The notes beneath the pieces were generated by a model. The model searched no databases. It was not told the origin of the DNA and saw only the letters and a program-made list of their open reading frames with translations. From Nanobdellota archaeon (GTDB taxonomy: Archaea; Nanobdellota; Nanobdellia; Parvarchaeales; Parvarchaeaceae), in the NCBI GenBank assembly GCA_021799085.1, contig JAJZBD010000001.1:62001-126000 (forward strand): DNA of 64,000 nucleotides, read 5' to 3'. Shown here piece by piece: positions 9,955 through 20,734 of this stretch (position 1 is the first letter of the stretch; the number at the start of each line of letters is the position of its first letter). The translations under genes were made by a program, and so were the position numbers.

Positions 9955-10365
9955 TTACTTAATATTTACACTAACTATATTAAAATACCTTTGCATTAGC
10001 ATTTTAATCAGTTTTATCTTGTTGCTACTTATTTTACCGTCAACTGAAGCTTCTACTTTCTTGGATTCGTCTTCCTTTCCATTAACGGTTATGTATCCTG
10101 ATATAAGCTTGTTTGGCCTTATAACGTTTTCAAATAGCTTTACAGGATCATCGGAATACTCTATTACAATTACCTCTTTTTTTAGCATCTCCTGCAACAT
10201 TTTTATCTTTATTCCGTTTTTGCCTATCGCTAGACCGGCCTGGCCTTGATTCACAATAAACACTACCTTATCCTCAAAATTTATGCAGTCTCTTGGCATA
10301 ACGCTTGTAACATCAGAAAAAAGATTTATTGATAAAATAATATCGCTGTCGAATTTTATGTTCAT
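9955..10365 (-). CDS. nusA: NusA-like KH-domain transcription factor
   Basis: 136 aa, KH motif GLAIGKNGIKIKML, in the canonical position between L30e and S12. Confidence 0.9.
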   Translation of the reverse strand: MNIKFDSDIILSINLFSDVTSVMPRDCINFEDKVVFIVNQGQAGLAIGKNGIKIKMLQEMLKKEVIVIEYSDDPVKLFENVIRPNKLISGYITVNGKEDESKKVEASVDGKISSNKIKLIKMLMQRYFNIVSVNIK

Positions 10366-10369
10366 ATGT

Positions 10370-10627
10370 TTATTTCTTAATCCCCAAAACGGTTATGCCA
10401 AATGACTTACCACATGCAATTGAAAGTGCATCGCTATCTCCATCGTACTTGTATTTTTCAGCTTCAACTTCATTTAATTTTTCAAGGATTTTGTCGCTGG
10501 CATTGCTAGCATATACTATAAAAGAAACCTCTCCGTTCTTATAGGCCCTTAAAGTAGAATTTAAGCCTATAAACACTTTATTGCTCTTTATCTTTTCCTG
10601 AATTTTCTTCGCTATTTCCTTTTCCAT
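10370..10627 (-). CDS. rpl30e: 50S ribosomal protein L30e
   Basis: 85 aa, L7Ae/L30e fold pattern, canonical operon position. Confidence 0.88.
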   Translation of the reverse strand: MEKEIAKKIQEKIKSNKVFIGLNSTLRAYKNGEVSFIVYASNASDKILEKLNEVEAEKYKYDGDSDALSIACGKSFGITVLGIKK

Positions 10628-11708
10628 TTTCCTTCACCACTAATTCAACCCCTCCTGTTCCTACGGGTATTACCTGATTTGAAAGTATATTGTTTGCAAC
10701 GTATTTAAAGGGATCTGATTCATGATAAAGCCCCGCCTCTATAAGATGCTTCAATGGGACCTCAAACGATGCCCTTGCAAGCACTGAATCTGCTTCTCCG
10801 CTGAGTCCATATCTCCCTATCCCTCTTACTGTACCGTCAAGGCACATTGCATCTGCTATTAAGAATATATGTCTTAAGTCAACTGTTAATCCTACATTCT
10901 GGAGGGTTGAGTTTACTTCTTCTATTATGAGATTTCTTGCAGCTTCTATGCCCAACACCTTTGAAACTTCTATTATGTCATTGGATATGGTGTTTTTCTG
11001 ATCAACTTCTTCCATTTTGAGCACTTCTGAAAGATTTGTGCCTATGGTTTTAATCCAGTAATTTCCATTTGAATCTTGGTTTAATATTGCTCTTGAAACG
11101 CCCGGTAAACCTGAAAGATTTATATCTACTATTTTATTCCTCAACCTTATAAGCTTTTTAACGCTGTCAGCAGATTTATCTACAACTGAAAGATTGTCTC
11201 CTTCTAATGCTGTAGATACTTTTAAATTTGAAAGCTTTGCCGTAACATCTTTGGTTGTAAATCCATATTCCTTTAAAAGTTCCTTGTCAAGTACAAACTC
11301 TATGGATTTTTTACGGAGAGATACAGTATAAGAAGAGGTTATGTCTCCTATCTTTATCTCAATCATCTTAGTGGCTATTTCGCTTGCCTTCTGTTTTGAT
11401 TTTGCGTATTCCTCTTTCAAGTAAATGTCCATAAACGGAGTAGAAATGTCCTTTTTTGAGTCAAATATCTCAACCAATCTAGGTAAACCGGTTGTTGTAT
11501 TAATCACGGAAAGACCTGCTGCATGTTTTGTCCTAAGCGTAAGCTGGGTGCTGGCTTCACCTATGCTTTGTGCGGCTATTACCCCGACTGCTTCTCCAGG
11601 AGTAACCAATGACCTTGTGTATATTTTTTCAAGTTCCGACAGGTCTGCATTTTCCCCGTATTTTTCCTTGAATGCTAAGATGTATTTTTCCGGTATTTCT
11701 ATTTTCAT
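10578..11708 (-). CDS. rpoA2: DNA-directed RNA polymerase subunit A''
   Basis: [30 protein letters not shown], canonical A''. Confidence 0.97.
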   Translation of the reverse strand: MKIEIPEKYILAFKEKYGENADLSELEKIYTRSLVTPGEAVGVIAAQSIGEASTQLTLRTKHAAGLSVINTTTGLPRLVEIFDSKKDISTPFMDIYLKEEYAKSKQKASEIATKMIEIKIGDITSSYTVSLRKKSIEFVLDKELLKEYGFTTKDVTAKLSNLKVSTALEGDNLSVVDKSADSVKKLIRLRNKIVDINLSGLPGVSRAILNQDSNGNYWIKTIGTNLSEVLKMEEVDQKNTISNDIIEVSKVLGIEAARNLIIEEVNSTLQNVGLTVDLRHIFLIADAMCLDGTVRGIGRYGLSGEADSVLARASFEVPLKHLIEAGLYHESDPFKYVANNILSNQVIPVGTGGVELVVKENGKGNSEENSGKDKEQ

Positions 11709-14227
11709 AATTTAAGATCCCCCTTATCGCTTGCTGATACGTCAAGCCCGTCCTCTCCGTATTTAAACTGTACTATCGAACTGCCCAACCTTACAGACAA
11801 ATCATCCGCTACTTTAAGGTCATTCAATGCAGACGACAGTCTTCTTTGCATGTAACCAGAGATAGGAGTACGTATAACGTTGTCCATTAATCCTTCCCTG
11901 CTACTTGCGGCATGAAGGAAGTATTCTACAGGGTTCAATCCTTTTCTATAGTTTGAAACAATGAAACCACGCGCGATAAGCCCGTTATCTCCCTTCTTAA
12001 AGTGTGATGTAAGCCTGTCCGAAAATCCGTTGCTTATTCTTACGTCCCTAAGCATCTGCTGACCTACAAGACCTATAGTTGGTATAAGATTCGTTATGCT
12101 TCCTTTTGCACCCGTTGTTATCATTGCTTCCACATTGTTGTTCTTTTTGTCTATGTATGCGTCTATTATGTTCCTTACCTTTATCCTTATCCTGTTGGCT
12201 ATGCTAAGTATCTTTGCTTCAGCTATGTCATCGTAATCCTTTAATAGTTCGGCTACGCTGCTCTCCCCCTCCTTAACGGCCTTCTCTATCTCAGTGTATG
12301 CTGCTTTTGGAATGTCGAAATCCCTAATGTTTACGCTCATTCCAAGGTTGAATATGGTCATAAGCCCAAGTTTGTTTGCCTGGTCTATGAATTTAGCTGT
12401 AACTTCAGAACCATACCTTACAAAAAGAAACTGAAGCAGACTTCCGCTTTCCCTTCCTATTGTTGCCGCGTCTATTACTCCGGAGATAAGCTTTCCGTTT
12501 TTAATCCTTACGATTGAATCATCATCCTTTGTTATCTTATAGGTACTGCTTTGGCTTTCAAAATTAAGATCCTCTGGTAAAATCATGCTGAATAGCTCCC
12601 TTCCGGTGTATTTCTTTTTCTTTAAATCCATGACTATCCCTATGTTGGAAAGCAGAAATTCCGCATTTTCCTTTTCGAATTCTGTTTCTTTTGAAGTCAG
12701 CAAAGCACAACCAGAAACGTAATCCTGTGCAGCTCCAATCAATGGCAGGCCGTGCCTTGGCGAGACAATGTTGTTCTTTATGTTTATTATCATGTCTGCT
12801 TCCGCAAGCGCTTCCTCATTCTGTAGGACATGTATGTTCATTTCATCTCCATCGAAGTCTGCATTGTATGGAAGAGTTGATGCTGGGTTTATACCCAAGG
12901 TTTTGTAAGGCAAAACTTTAACCCTGTGGCCCATTATTGAAAGCCTGTGCAGAGAAGGCTGCCTGTTGAACAGTATTATATCTCCGTCCTTTATGTGCCT
13001 TTCTACTACATATCCGGGTTTAAGCTCATCTATAATGTTGTCAACCGTCATTTCTGTTATTTTTCTCTTGATGTTATCCGGAGTTATGACATAGTTTGCT
13101 CCTGGATATGAATTGAAGTTTTTAATAGTGGCCTTTAATCTGTCTATGTTTAGGTCTGTAACGTATTCTGGATATGTCACTTCCTTCGCTATCTTTATTG
13201 GAACGCCTACTTCATCAAACCTCAAGAAAGAATCGGGGGATATGACTGACCTGGCACTGTAATTTACACGTTTAGCAAGTGCAGACCCTCTGAATCTTCC
13301 TTCTTTTCCCTTTATCCTATCTTCAAGGCTTTTGAGCTTCTTGTTGGATTTCTGCCTTGCGACTGGAACCTGAGCTGAGCCATTGGATATAAAAGTAGTT
13401 ATGTGGTATTGAAGCAGATCCCAAAGTTCGTCTATTATTATTTCTGGAGCTCCTGATCTTATATTCTCAGCAAGCCTTTGATTAGTTCTTACTATGTCAG
13501 TAAGCTTATGAGTAAGGTCATCCTCACTTCTCTGTCCATTCTCTAGTGTAATAGAAGGCCTTATAGTTATAGGTGGTACTGCTAGTATAGAAACCATCAT
13601 CCATTCCGGTCTTGAATAATCTGGATCTAATCCAAAGAACTGCAGGTCAGAGTCCTTTATCTTTTCAAGTCTGTTGAGCACGTCTATTGGGGTAAGCTTT
13701 TGGTCTCCGTCTATAAAGGTGTATGGTTTTTCAAGCTTCACTTTTCTTTGCTTTGCTCTGCAAAATGGACACACCGTTACATTCTTTGCGTGTTTTATAA
13801 GCGCTTTTATTAATTTTATTTTCTTCTTTTGTCCTTCATTTATCTCTGCCGATATAATGTCTTCACTTAGCTTTTTCAGATGCTCATCTGATATAAGTAT
13901 CCTGCCGCATGAATTGCAAGTTGAATTTATAAGGTTGTAAACATAAGGAACAGTCTTCACATTGAATACTGGTCTAGCAAGCTCCAAGTGACCGAAGTGC
14001 CCTGGGCAGTCTCTTATTGTATTTCCACATGTTTTACAGGTCAATCCTGGATCAATAACCCCCATCCTCAAATCAGAAAGACCGCCATCTACCGGAAATC
14101 CATCAATATCATAAAGCTCAGATGAAGTTATTGCAACTGCGCTCATTTTTTGTATCATTTTAGGAGACATTATGCCGAATTCAAGGGCGTCTATCTTGCT
14201 AAAAACAAAGTTTGAATCTAATTTCAT
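11705..14227 (-). CDS. rpoA1: DNA-directed RNA polymerase subunit A'
   Basis: [13 protein letters not shown] catalytic motif; [20 protein letters not shown] zinc site. Confidence 0.98.
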   Translation of the reverse strand: MKLDSNFVFSKIDALEFGIMSPKMIQKMSAVAITSSELYDIDGFPVDGGLSDLRMGVIDPGLTCKTCGNTIRDCPGHFGHLELARPVFNVKTVPYVYNLINSTCNSCGRILISDEHLKKLSEDIISAEINEGQKKKIKLIKALIKHAKNVTVCPFCRAKQRKVKLEKPYTFIDGDQKLTPIDVLNRLEKIKDSDLQFFGLDPDYSRPEWMMVSILAVPPITIRPSITLENGQRSEDDLTHKLTDIVRTNQRLAENIRSGAPEIIIDELWDLLQYHITTFISNGSAQVPVARQKSNKKLKSLEDRIKGKEGRFRGSALAKRVNYSARSVISPDSFLRFDEVGVPIKIAKEVTYPEYVTDLNIDRLKATIKNFNSYPGANYVITPDNIKRKITEMTVDNIIDELKPGYVVERHIKDGDIILFNRQPSLHRLSIMGHRVKVLPYKTLGINPASTLPYNADFDGDEMNIHVLQNEEALAEADMIINIKNNIVSPRHGLPLIGAAQDYVSGCALLTSKETEFEKENAEFLLSNIGIVMDLKKKKYTGRELFSMILPEDLNFESQSSTYKITKDDDSIVRIKNGKLISGVIDAATIGRESGSLLQFLFVRYGSEVTAKFIDQANKLGLMTIFNLGMSVNIRDFDIPKAAYTEIEKAVKEGESSVAELLKDYDDIAEAKILSIANRIRIKVRNIIDAYIDKKNNNVEAMITTGAKGSITNLIPTIGLVGQQMLRDVRISNGFSDRLTSHFKKGDNGLIARGFIVSNYRKGLNPVEYFLHAASSREGLMDNVIRTPISGYMQRRLSSALNDLKVADDLSVRLGSSIVQFKYGEDGLDVSASDKGDLKL

Positions 14228-16026
14228 ACTTTACTCCCCAAAACCATCTTTGGATATATTCCTACTGATTTCAACTCATCCAGAAGTATTTTGAATGAAA
14301 CTGACACTTCTATGAGTTTTATCTGTGCATCCTCTCCGTCTATAGGACAGTAGCCGGTCTTCTTTTTTACGTTGTAAACTGCTACCATTCCGCACTTTGA
14401 GCATACTGGAATAGTAACCTTATCGGAATCAAATCTTTCCTTTAGAGCCAAAGCAGTTCCATATGCTACGAAGCAGTCTTTCTCCATCTCTCCCAACCTG
14501 AGTCCGCCGCGCTTTGACTTTCCTTCAGTGGGCTGCCTGTTAAGTAACTGTATTGGACCACGGGCTCTCCACTGTATCTTGTATTCAACTAAGTGTTTCA
14601 ATCTGATATAGGTCATGTCTCCGACGAATATTCTTACTTTCATTTCTTCACCAGTTATACCATTGTACATAGTTTCTACCCCATTCTCTCTAAATCCGTA
14701 TTCCATCAATTCTTTTCTGAGGTCCTCTTCTGTTTCACCAGTGAAAGGAGTACCATCAACGTATCTGCCGCCAAGTGCTCCAACCTTTCCACCTATCAAT
14801 TCAAGCAGGTAAGACATTGACATCCTTGATGGTATAGAGTAAGGTGAGAATATTAAATCAGGGATTATTCCTGAGTAAGTGAACGGCATGTCCTCTTGAT
14901 TCAGAAGCATGCCTACAACTCCTTTCTGTCCGCTTCTTGGTCCGAACTTGTCCCCGATTTCAACAGGCCTGTCCTCTCTTATCTTTAATGATACATATTT
15001 ATTTCCTTCTGCTGTAGAGGTTACAAATACATTGTCAACGACTCCGCTTTCTCCTGTCCTACATTCAATTGATGATTCAACCTGCTTCTGCACACCTAAT
15101 CTGAACTTGTCTATTGATGAAACAAACCTTGGTGGTGAAATTCTACCTATAAGAACATCCCCTCCATTAACATGTGAATTTATTGCAGCTATCCCATCTT
15201 CATCTAGATATTTATACGAATCCTCTGACCTGTAACCTGCTACATCTTTATCTGGAACTGTTATAACATCACTCTGCCCTCCGACGTACTTTATTTCTTC
15301 TACTTTATATGGCCTGAAAAACATTGCCCTAAAAAGCCCTCTTTCTACAGAAGACCTGTTAATTATTATTGCATCGTCCATGTTGTAACCAAGATAAGAA
15401 AGTACGGCTACAACTATATTCTGTCCTGAAAGATGCGACTTGAAGTTTTCATTCTCGTACATTTCTGTCTTAACTATTGGCATCTGCTGATCAATTGCTA
15501 CCATTGAGTCATTATCATGCCTTATAAGATAATTTGTAGTATACAGCCCAACACCCTGCTGAACACTCTTCACTGCCGTAACGTTTCTGTGTGCATTACT
15601 GTGGTTTATGAATGGAAGCAATGAAGCCTGTGTACCGAAAACAGAAAGAGGAGTTATCTCCAGATGAGTATGCGCGGGAGTCAATTCTTCCTCATTTAAA
15701 GCAGTATAAGCAAGCTCTTCTTCATCAGCATCGAGATATTCTATTTTTCCTTTATCAACCAGATCCTGCCAAGTTATATGGCCCTCTGAAAGCAGTTCCA
15801 CGTCTTCCTTTGTAACCATAGGCTTTCCATTTTTAACTACTATAAGTGCTCTGCGAAGCCTTCCGCTATCGGAATTTATCATTACACTATCGGTGTCTTT
15901 TCTGTATCTTACATTTACTTCCTTAGGTATCTTACTCTGCCTTCTGTCCTCTATTATTTCATTAACAAGCTTGTTTGGATCATCAGTAACTCCTGAAAGC
16001 ACGCCGTTTACAAATACGAAACTCAT
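14224..16026 (-). CDS. rpoB1: DNA-directed RNA polymerase subunit B' (C-terminal half of B)
   Basis: GDKFGPRSGQKGVVGML, GGLRLGEMEKDC, C-terminal zinc ribbon. Confidence 0.97.
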   Translation of the reverse strand: MSFVFVNGVLSGVTDDPNKLVNEIIEDRRQSKIPKEVNVRYRKDTDSVMINSDSGRLRRALIVVKNGKPMVTKEDVELLSEGHITWQDLVDKGKIEYLDADEEELAYTALNEEELTPAHTHLEITPLSVFGTQASLLPFINHSNAHRNVTAVKSVQQGVGLYTTNYLIRHDNDSMVAIDQQMPIVKTEMYENENFKSHLSGQNIVVAVLSYLGYNMDDAIIINRSSVERGLFRAMFFRPYKVEEIKYVGGQSDVITVPDKDVAGYRSEDSYKYLDEDGIAAINSHVNGGDVLIGRISPPRFVSSIDKFRLGVQKQVESSIECRTGESGVVDNVFVTSTAEGNKYVSLKIREDRPVEIGDKFGPRSGQKGVVGMLLNQEDMPFTYSGIIPDLIFSPYSIPSRMSMSYLLELIGGKVGALGGRYVDGTPFTGETEEDLRKELMEYGFRENGVETMYNGITGEEMKVRIFVGDMTYIRLKHLVEYKIQWRARGPIQLLNRQPTEGKSKRGGLRLGEMEKDCFVAYGTALALKERFDSDKVTIPVCSKCGMVAVYNVKKKTGYCPIDGEDAQIKLIEVSVSFKILLDELKSVGIYPKMVLGSKV

Positions 16027-17501
16027 ATCTTTTTCACCCCATAATTCTTCAACAGACCTTTAACTGTTTCCGTGTCTACGCCCTCTTTTGACATCATAGA
16101 TAAAACAGCAAGATTCTTGGTAAGACCTATCTTTGGACCCTCTGGAGTTTCTACTGCACAGAATCTTCCAAACTGCGTTCCATGAAGGTCCCTAGCTCTG
16201 TAATTTTCTCTGTTTGAAGTAAGTAGAGATTCAACCTTTCTTAAATGTGATATTGTTGACGGGAAACTTCTTCTGTCTAGGTGCTGAGTTATACCAACCC
16301 TGCCGCCGACCCACTGGCCTGTTGCAAGTGCTGATCTTAATCTGGCAGTCAATTGGTCAGAAGTGAATATGTACTTTGGATCAGGGACTCTATCTTTTCT
16401 TATACCCCTTTCAAAGTTATACTTGGCATCATTCAATATCTGTTTGAATATGAACCTGAAAAGCATGTCTAAATTGTAGCTTTCGGCATGTAATCTTTTA
16501 TTCGAGTAATGGTCTTTGTCTACTTCCTTTCCTTCTAATGCACTCTTTATCAGAAGGTTTGAAACATACATAAGGTACTCTGCTTTTATCTTTCTGGAGT
16601 CCTTGTCCCTACCTAAAAATGGAAACAGCAATGAATCTATGTTCAACTCTGCGGTCTCTTTAGTGTGAATTGAATGAAGCATCTTGCCTATAGTGTCCAG
16701 TGCATCATTTTCTGAGTCTATATTGAAAGCTATAAGATTCATGTCTACTGTATTTATTATGTCCTCATCGTCTTTTCCTATCTTCTTGATTATTTCATTT
16801 TCATTAGTAACGCCTAGGGCTTTTATTAACGTAATAATTGGAACTCTCTTTAACTTGCCGAAAGTTACGTAAAGAAGGTTGCTGCCTGAAATCTGCAAAG
16901 TATGCGGAACCTTTATTGCATCGGCATCGGCAAATATCTTTGCGCTGAATTTGAATCCTTCCTGATTGTCTTTTGAGATCAATATGTTGTTTGGAGCGAG
17001 GTCCTCTGTTGTTATTATTATTCTTTCGGTGCCATTTATTATGAAGTATCCTCCTGGATCCGTTGGATCTTCTTTTGCTTCAGTCAATTCACTTGCTGAC
17101 AGTCCGTAAAGATTGCAATATTTTGATTTGACAACTATTGGCATACGCCCTATGAAAACATCCTCGTTTACGATTTCCTTGCCGTCCGCCAGATATGAAA
17201 CAGAAAGCATTAAAGGCGCATCGTAAGTAAGGTCCCTTATCCTTGCTTCCATTGGATTGATTAATCGTACTATGCTGTCTGCCTCTATTATGTCCGGCTT
17301 TCCAATCGTTATTTTGTTTATTTTTATCTTAAAATCTTCGACTCCTACTGGCTTTATAACAGGCTCTATCAAACCCTCACTCTCTATTATCTTGTTAAGC
17401 CCTTTGTCTATAAAGTACTCAAATGAAGATATGTGGTGAGCAGCCAAGGCGGTTGAACCCAATGCCGATCTAAGCAATGCTTGATATGTATTTTTTTCCA
17501 T
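16023..17501 (-). CDS. rpoB2: DNA-directed RNA polymerase subunit B'' (N-terminal half of B)
   Basis: GYFIINGTERIIITTEDLAPN, RRSFPSTISHLRKVES, FGRFCAVETPEGPKIGLTKNLA. Confidence 0.97.
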   Translation of the reverse strand: MEKNTYQALLRSALGSTALAAHHISSFEYFIDKGLNKIIESEGLIEPVIKPVGVEDFKIKINKITIGKPDIIEADSIVRLINPMEARIRDLTYDAPLMLSVSYLADGKEIVNEDVFIGRMPIVVKSKYCNLYGLSASELTEAKEDPTDPGGYFIINGTERIIITTEDLAPNNILISKDNQEGFKFSAKIFADADAIKVPHTLQISGSNLLYVTFGKLKRVPIITLIKALGVTNENEIIKKIGKDDEDIINTVDMNLIAFNIDSENDALDTIGKMLHSIHTKETAELNIDSLLFPFLGRDKDSRKIKAEYLMYVSNLLIKSALEGKEVDKDHYSNKRLHAESYNLDMLFRFIFKQILNDAKYNFERGIRKDRVPDPKYIFTSDQLTARLRSALATGQWVGGRVGITQHLDRRSFPSTISHLRKVESLLTSNRENYRARDLHGTQFGRFCAVETPEGPKIGLTKNLAVLSMMSKEGVDTETVKGLLKNYGVKKI

Positions 17502-17502
17502 T

Positions 17503-17736
17503 TTATTTCACCACCAACCTATAATAATTGTACTGCCCGGCAGTCTTGCTGCTACGTTTTATCTCCAGAACATCTCCCTCTTTTGCATCCAAAAGCTTAA
17601 CTGCAGGATCATTTACTTTTATCTTGGGAAGGTCTTTTATAACGATGTTGTATTTGCTAAGCAATTGGTCAAGTTCCTCTTTGAGCATTATTCTATATTT
17701 CGGCGATAAACGGCTATTAAATACATCGATATCCAA
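17503..17736 (-). CDS. rpoH: DNA-directed RNA polymerase subunit H
   Basis: LPKIKVNDPAVKLLDAKEGDVLEIKRSSKTAGQYNYYRLVV. Confidence 0.96.
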   Translation of the reverse strand: MDIDVFNSRLSPKYRIMLKEELDQLLSKYNIVIKDLPKIKVNDPAVKLLDAKEGDVLEIKRSSKTAGQYNYYRLVVK

Positions 17737-17776
17737 AGGGGGAACCTCTTAAGTATAATTTATAATTCTATTCTAT

Positions 17777-17791
17777 AATACTTCTAGTATT
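17777..17791. promoter_or_regulatory. 6-bp-arm inverted repeat overlapping the TATA-like element of the rpoH operon
   Basis: AATACT-AGA-AGTATT on the minus strand, overlapping CTTAAATACT about 50 nt upstream of the rpoH ATG. Confidence 0.4.
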
Positions 17792-17866
17792 TAAGCTTTT
17801 CTATTACTAAATTATATGCTATTAATTCACATTCACTACTTTGAAAATATGAATACCAACATGTAA

Positions 17867-18622
17867 TTAGCCACTGTTTAACATCTTTCTATACATAGAT
17901 GATCTTCCGGAAAGTTCATTTACATTCTTGTCCGCCAGATTAAAGGCCGCGTTACTATAGCTTATAAGCCAGTATGAAATAAGTATTGAATAAAGCAACG
18001 CGGAATAAACCTCGGGCAGATTAAAGCTACTAACTAAATAAACGAAAACAAAGAGCAAAACAAGATATATAACAAATACAAACAACGACTCAAAACGAAT
18101 GCCTTTTGCAAGATTTCTGCTGTTTAAAATTGCAGAATGCAATGTGGAATTGCCGTATATTGAGAAAAAGTTGGAAAACATGAACGAACTGCCGTAGTAT
18201 ATTCCAGGTATGACCAATACAATTAAACCTATAATGGAGATTATGGCTTGAATAAAAGTGGCTATCAAGAACTTCGGAAAAGCGCTCAACGAACTTTTAA
18301 TCAAAGAAACCACATTTAAATTGCTTGAAACTAGGTAATACAATTTATAATAAAACAGGGCTGTCAAAGAAAAAACAACCAGTAGGAAAGAAACTACAAA
18401 AACAACTTCACCTACAATTATTGTAGTCATTGAGGGGGTAAAAATAAAGCTTCCATTCAAAAATGCGCCCAATCCCAAGTACTTGAAGATCACAATGAAT
18501 CCCAAAAGAAAGATTGTAAGTGTTATAGAAAGAAACGCAAAAAACGAACTAAGTTCCGACAAGGATTTAAGGCCGTAAACCAAACTATACAATGCTGACC
18601 TGATCCTGCTTTGCTCTTTCAT
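17867..18622 (-). CDS. Polytopic membrane protein, unknown function
   Basis: 251-aa ORF with several hydrophobic segments. Confidence 0.6.
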   Translation of the reverse strand: MKEQSRIRSALYSLVYGLKSLSELSSFFAFLSITLTIFLLGFIVIFKYLGLGAFLNGSFIFTPSMTTIIVGEVVFVVSFLLVVFSLTALFYYKLYYLVSSNLNVVSLIKSSLSAFPKFLIATFIQAIISIIGLIVLVIPGIYYGSSFMFSNFFSIYGNSTLHSAILNSRNLAKGIRFESLFVFVIYLVLLFVFVYLVSSFNLPEVYSALLYSILISYWLISYSNAAFNLADKNVNELSGRSSMYRKMLNSG

Positions 18623-18658
18623 TATTATTAATTATGCAGCATAATTAATATCCTTATC

Positions 18659-19312
18659 CTAATTTATCCTAAGCATCCTTTTTGCGTATTTATATTTTAG
18701 CTTAAAACCGCAATATTTATAGACTGGGCAGGTGCCACACTGCGGAGAAACTGGCTTACAAACTTCCCTCCCGAATCTTACAAACGAATAATTTGTGGAA
18801 ATCCTGAGATTTGGACTAAGTATACTTTCAAGCACTGCTTCCGTCTTTGCAGGTTTTGTCCCTTCTGGCACTATGCCCAAGCGCTGTGATATCCTATTCA
18901 CATGTGTATCCACAGCTATATAGGGCAGATTAAATCCCCACTCCAATACAAGGCTTGCAACCTTTTCCCCAACTCCCGGTATCTGCATCAGATCTGCTTT
19001 ATTAGAAGGAACTTCTGAATCGAATTTTGTTATAAGCACATTGCAGGCCCTTTTCAAAAGTTTTGCCTTAACTCGAAAAAAACCGACTGGGTATATTAGA
19101 TTTTCTATCTTTTTCGTCGGTAATTTTGCTATCTTTTCAGGAGTATTTGCAACAGAAAGCAGCCTTTTCTGTGCAGGAAACGTTGTAGTATCCTTTGTTC
19201 TTGTGGAAAGTATTCCATGCACAAGTATTTCAAATGGGCTTGCCTTTCTTTCCTTAGTATAGTACTTTCTGCTTATTATCTTTACTGCATTTACAAAATC
19301 ATCTTTGTCCAC
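18659..19312 (-). CDS. nth: Endonuclease III
   Basis: ILSTRTKD, LMQIPGVGEKVASLVLEWGFNLPYIAVDTHVNRISQRLG, C-terminal 4Fe-4S CKPVSPQCGTCPVYKYC. Confidence 0.95.
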   Translation of the reverse strand: MDKDDFVNAVKIISRKYYTKERKASPFEILVHGILSTRTKDTTTFPAQKRLLSVANTPEKIAKLPTKKIENLIYPVGFFRVKAKLLKRACNVLITKFDSEVPSNKADLMQIPGVGEKVASLVLEWGFNLPYIAVDTHVNRISQRLGIVPEGTKPAKTEAVLESILSPNLRISTNYSFVRFGREVCKPVSPQCGTCPVYKYCGFKLKYKYAKRMLRIN

Positions 19313-19370
19313 AATTCATCAATAAAACTACCGTAATAAATAATTTAAGCACCAAAATAATAGGGATTAA

Positions 19371-19691
19371 ATGAAATATCAAATAAAAAACGAGGGTTTA
19401 AAATACCTCACAGAAAAATATGACATCGATTTTGACAGTCTGATAGACAGCATACGCGAAAAAAAATACGATAAAGTAGCAATACAAATCCCGGATGGCT
19501 TTAAATTGCACGCATTGGACATTGCAGACATGATAAGTGAAAATTCTGGGGCAGAGGTATACATATGGGGAGGAAGCACTTATGGAGCATGTGATGCGCC
19601 GATAGGCCTTGGAAAATTTGGGGTAAAGGCAGTTATACAATTCGGACATGCAAGATTCAGAGCTGATGAACTCGGAAAAAGCAGTGGTTAA
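19371..19691 (+). CDS. Single-domain diphthamide synthase (Dph2) N-terminal fragment
   Basis: KVAIQIPDGFKLHALDIADMI...VYIWGGSTYGACDAPIGLGKFGVKAVIQFGHARF; ends at 106 aa, abutting rnhB. Confidence 0.75.
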   Translation: MKYQIKNEGLKYLTEKYDIDFDSLIDSIREKKYDKVAIQIPDGFKLHALDIADMISENSGAEVYIWGGSTYGACDAPIGLGKFGVKAVIQFGHARFRADELGKSSG

Positions 19692-20348
19692 ATGATAACT
19701 ATCGGGATAGATGAAGCAGGCAGGGGCCCGTTAATAGGCCCAATGACAATAGCAGGTATAGGATTAGACGAGGAAACCGGCAAAAAATTCAAACTTCTTG
19801 GGGTGAAGGATTCAAAAATGCTAAGCATTAAAAGAATATACCTTTTAGAAAGAGAGATAACCAAAACCTGCAATAATTTCAAAGTCATTAAACTATCTGC
19901 AGAGCAGATAGACAATAGATTTGCAGATGGAAAGAACTTGAATTACTTAGAACTTGACAACATGATAGAGATAGCAAACTTTCTTGATGGCCAAACTGTT
20001 ATAGTTGATTCTCCAAGCAGAAATACTGCTAAAATAAGAGAATACCTAATGAAAAAGATAAAGAATAAAAAAGTTATAGCTGAGAACTACGCAGACAGAA
20101 ACCATATTGAGGTATCTGCCGCATCGATAATAGCCAAGGCAAACAGGGAAAGGGAAGTAGAGAAAATAAAAAAGGAGCTGGGATATGATTTCGGAAGCGG
20201 CTATCCTTCAGACCCAAAAACAATGCAATTTATAAGAATAATAACCGAAAACGGAAGGATAACGCAGGAACCTTACAAAAAGTTCATAAGAAAGACCTGG
20301 AGCACGGTAAAATACACAAATTTTAACACCTTAAACTTTTTTAACTAA
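19692..20348 (+). CDS. rnhB: Ribonuclease HII
   Basis: GIDEAGRGPLIGPMTIAG...ADRNHIEVSAASIIAKANRE...GSGYPSDPKT. Confidence 0.96.
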   Translation: MITIGIDEAGRGPLIGPMTIAGIGLDEETGKKFKLLGVKDSKMLSIKRIYLLEREITKTCNNFKVIKLSAEQIDNRFADGKNLNYLELDNMIEIANFLDGQTVIVDSPSRNTAKIREYLMKKIKNKKVIAENYADRNHIEVSAASIIAKANREREVEKIKKELGYDFGSGYPSDPKTMQFIRIITENGRITQEPYKKFIRKTWSTVKYTNFNTLNFFN

Positions 20349-20732
20349 ACCCTCAATAAAATTCTGGGGTAATTCCGTCGATTTCCAGCTGTTTTTATCT
20401 ATGCAGATGTGGAGTATATAACCCTGACAAATCTGTTCTTCATTTCGTAGTATGTCAAAATCAAACCTTAATATTTTATTTGATACCAAGCTAACTTTAA
20501 GCAGCGTATTAAGTGTATCGCCCATCCTTGCAGACTTAACGTATTTTGCATTTGATTCTAGGACAACCATCCATCTATTCTCATCTATAATTGGAAAACT
20601 ATATCCCTTAGAATTTATGAATTCCTGCATTGCATCGGTAAAAAACCGGTAATAACCTGCATAATGGACAATACCTTGTGCATCTGTATCGTATATCTTT
20701 ACGTCCTCCTTAAAAGAATAGTCATACTCCAT
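20331..20732 (-). CDS. Acyl-CoA thioesterase, 4HBT family (YbgC-like)
   Basis: VKIYDTDAQGIVHYAGYYRFFTDAMQEF. Confidence 0.88.
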   Translation of the reverse strand: MEYDYSFKEDVKIYDTDAQGIVHYAGYYRFFTDAMQEFINSKGYSFPIIDENRWMVVLESNAKYVKSARMGDTLNTLLKVSLVSNKILRFDFDILRNEEQICQGYILHICIDKNSWKSTELPQNFIEGLVKKV

Positions 20733-20734
20733 AT

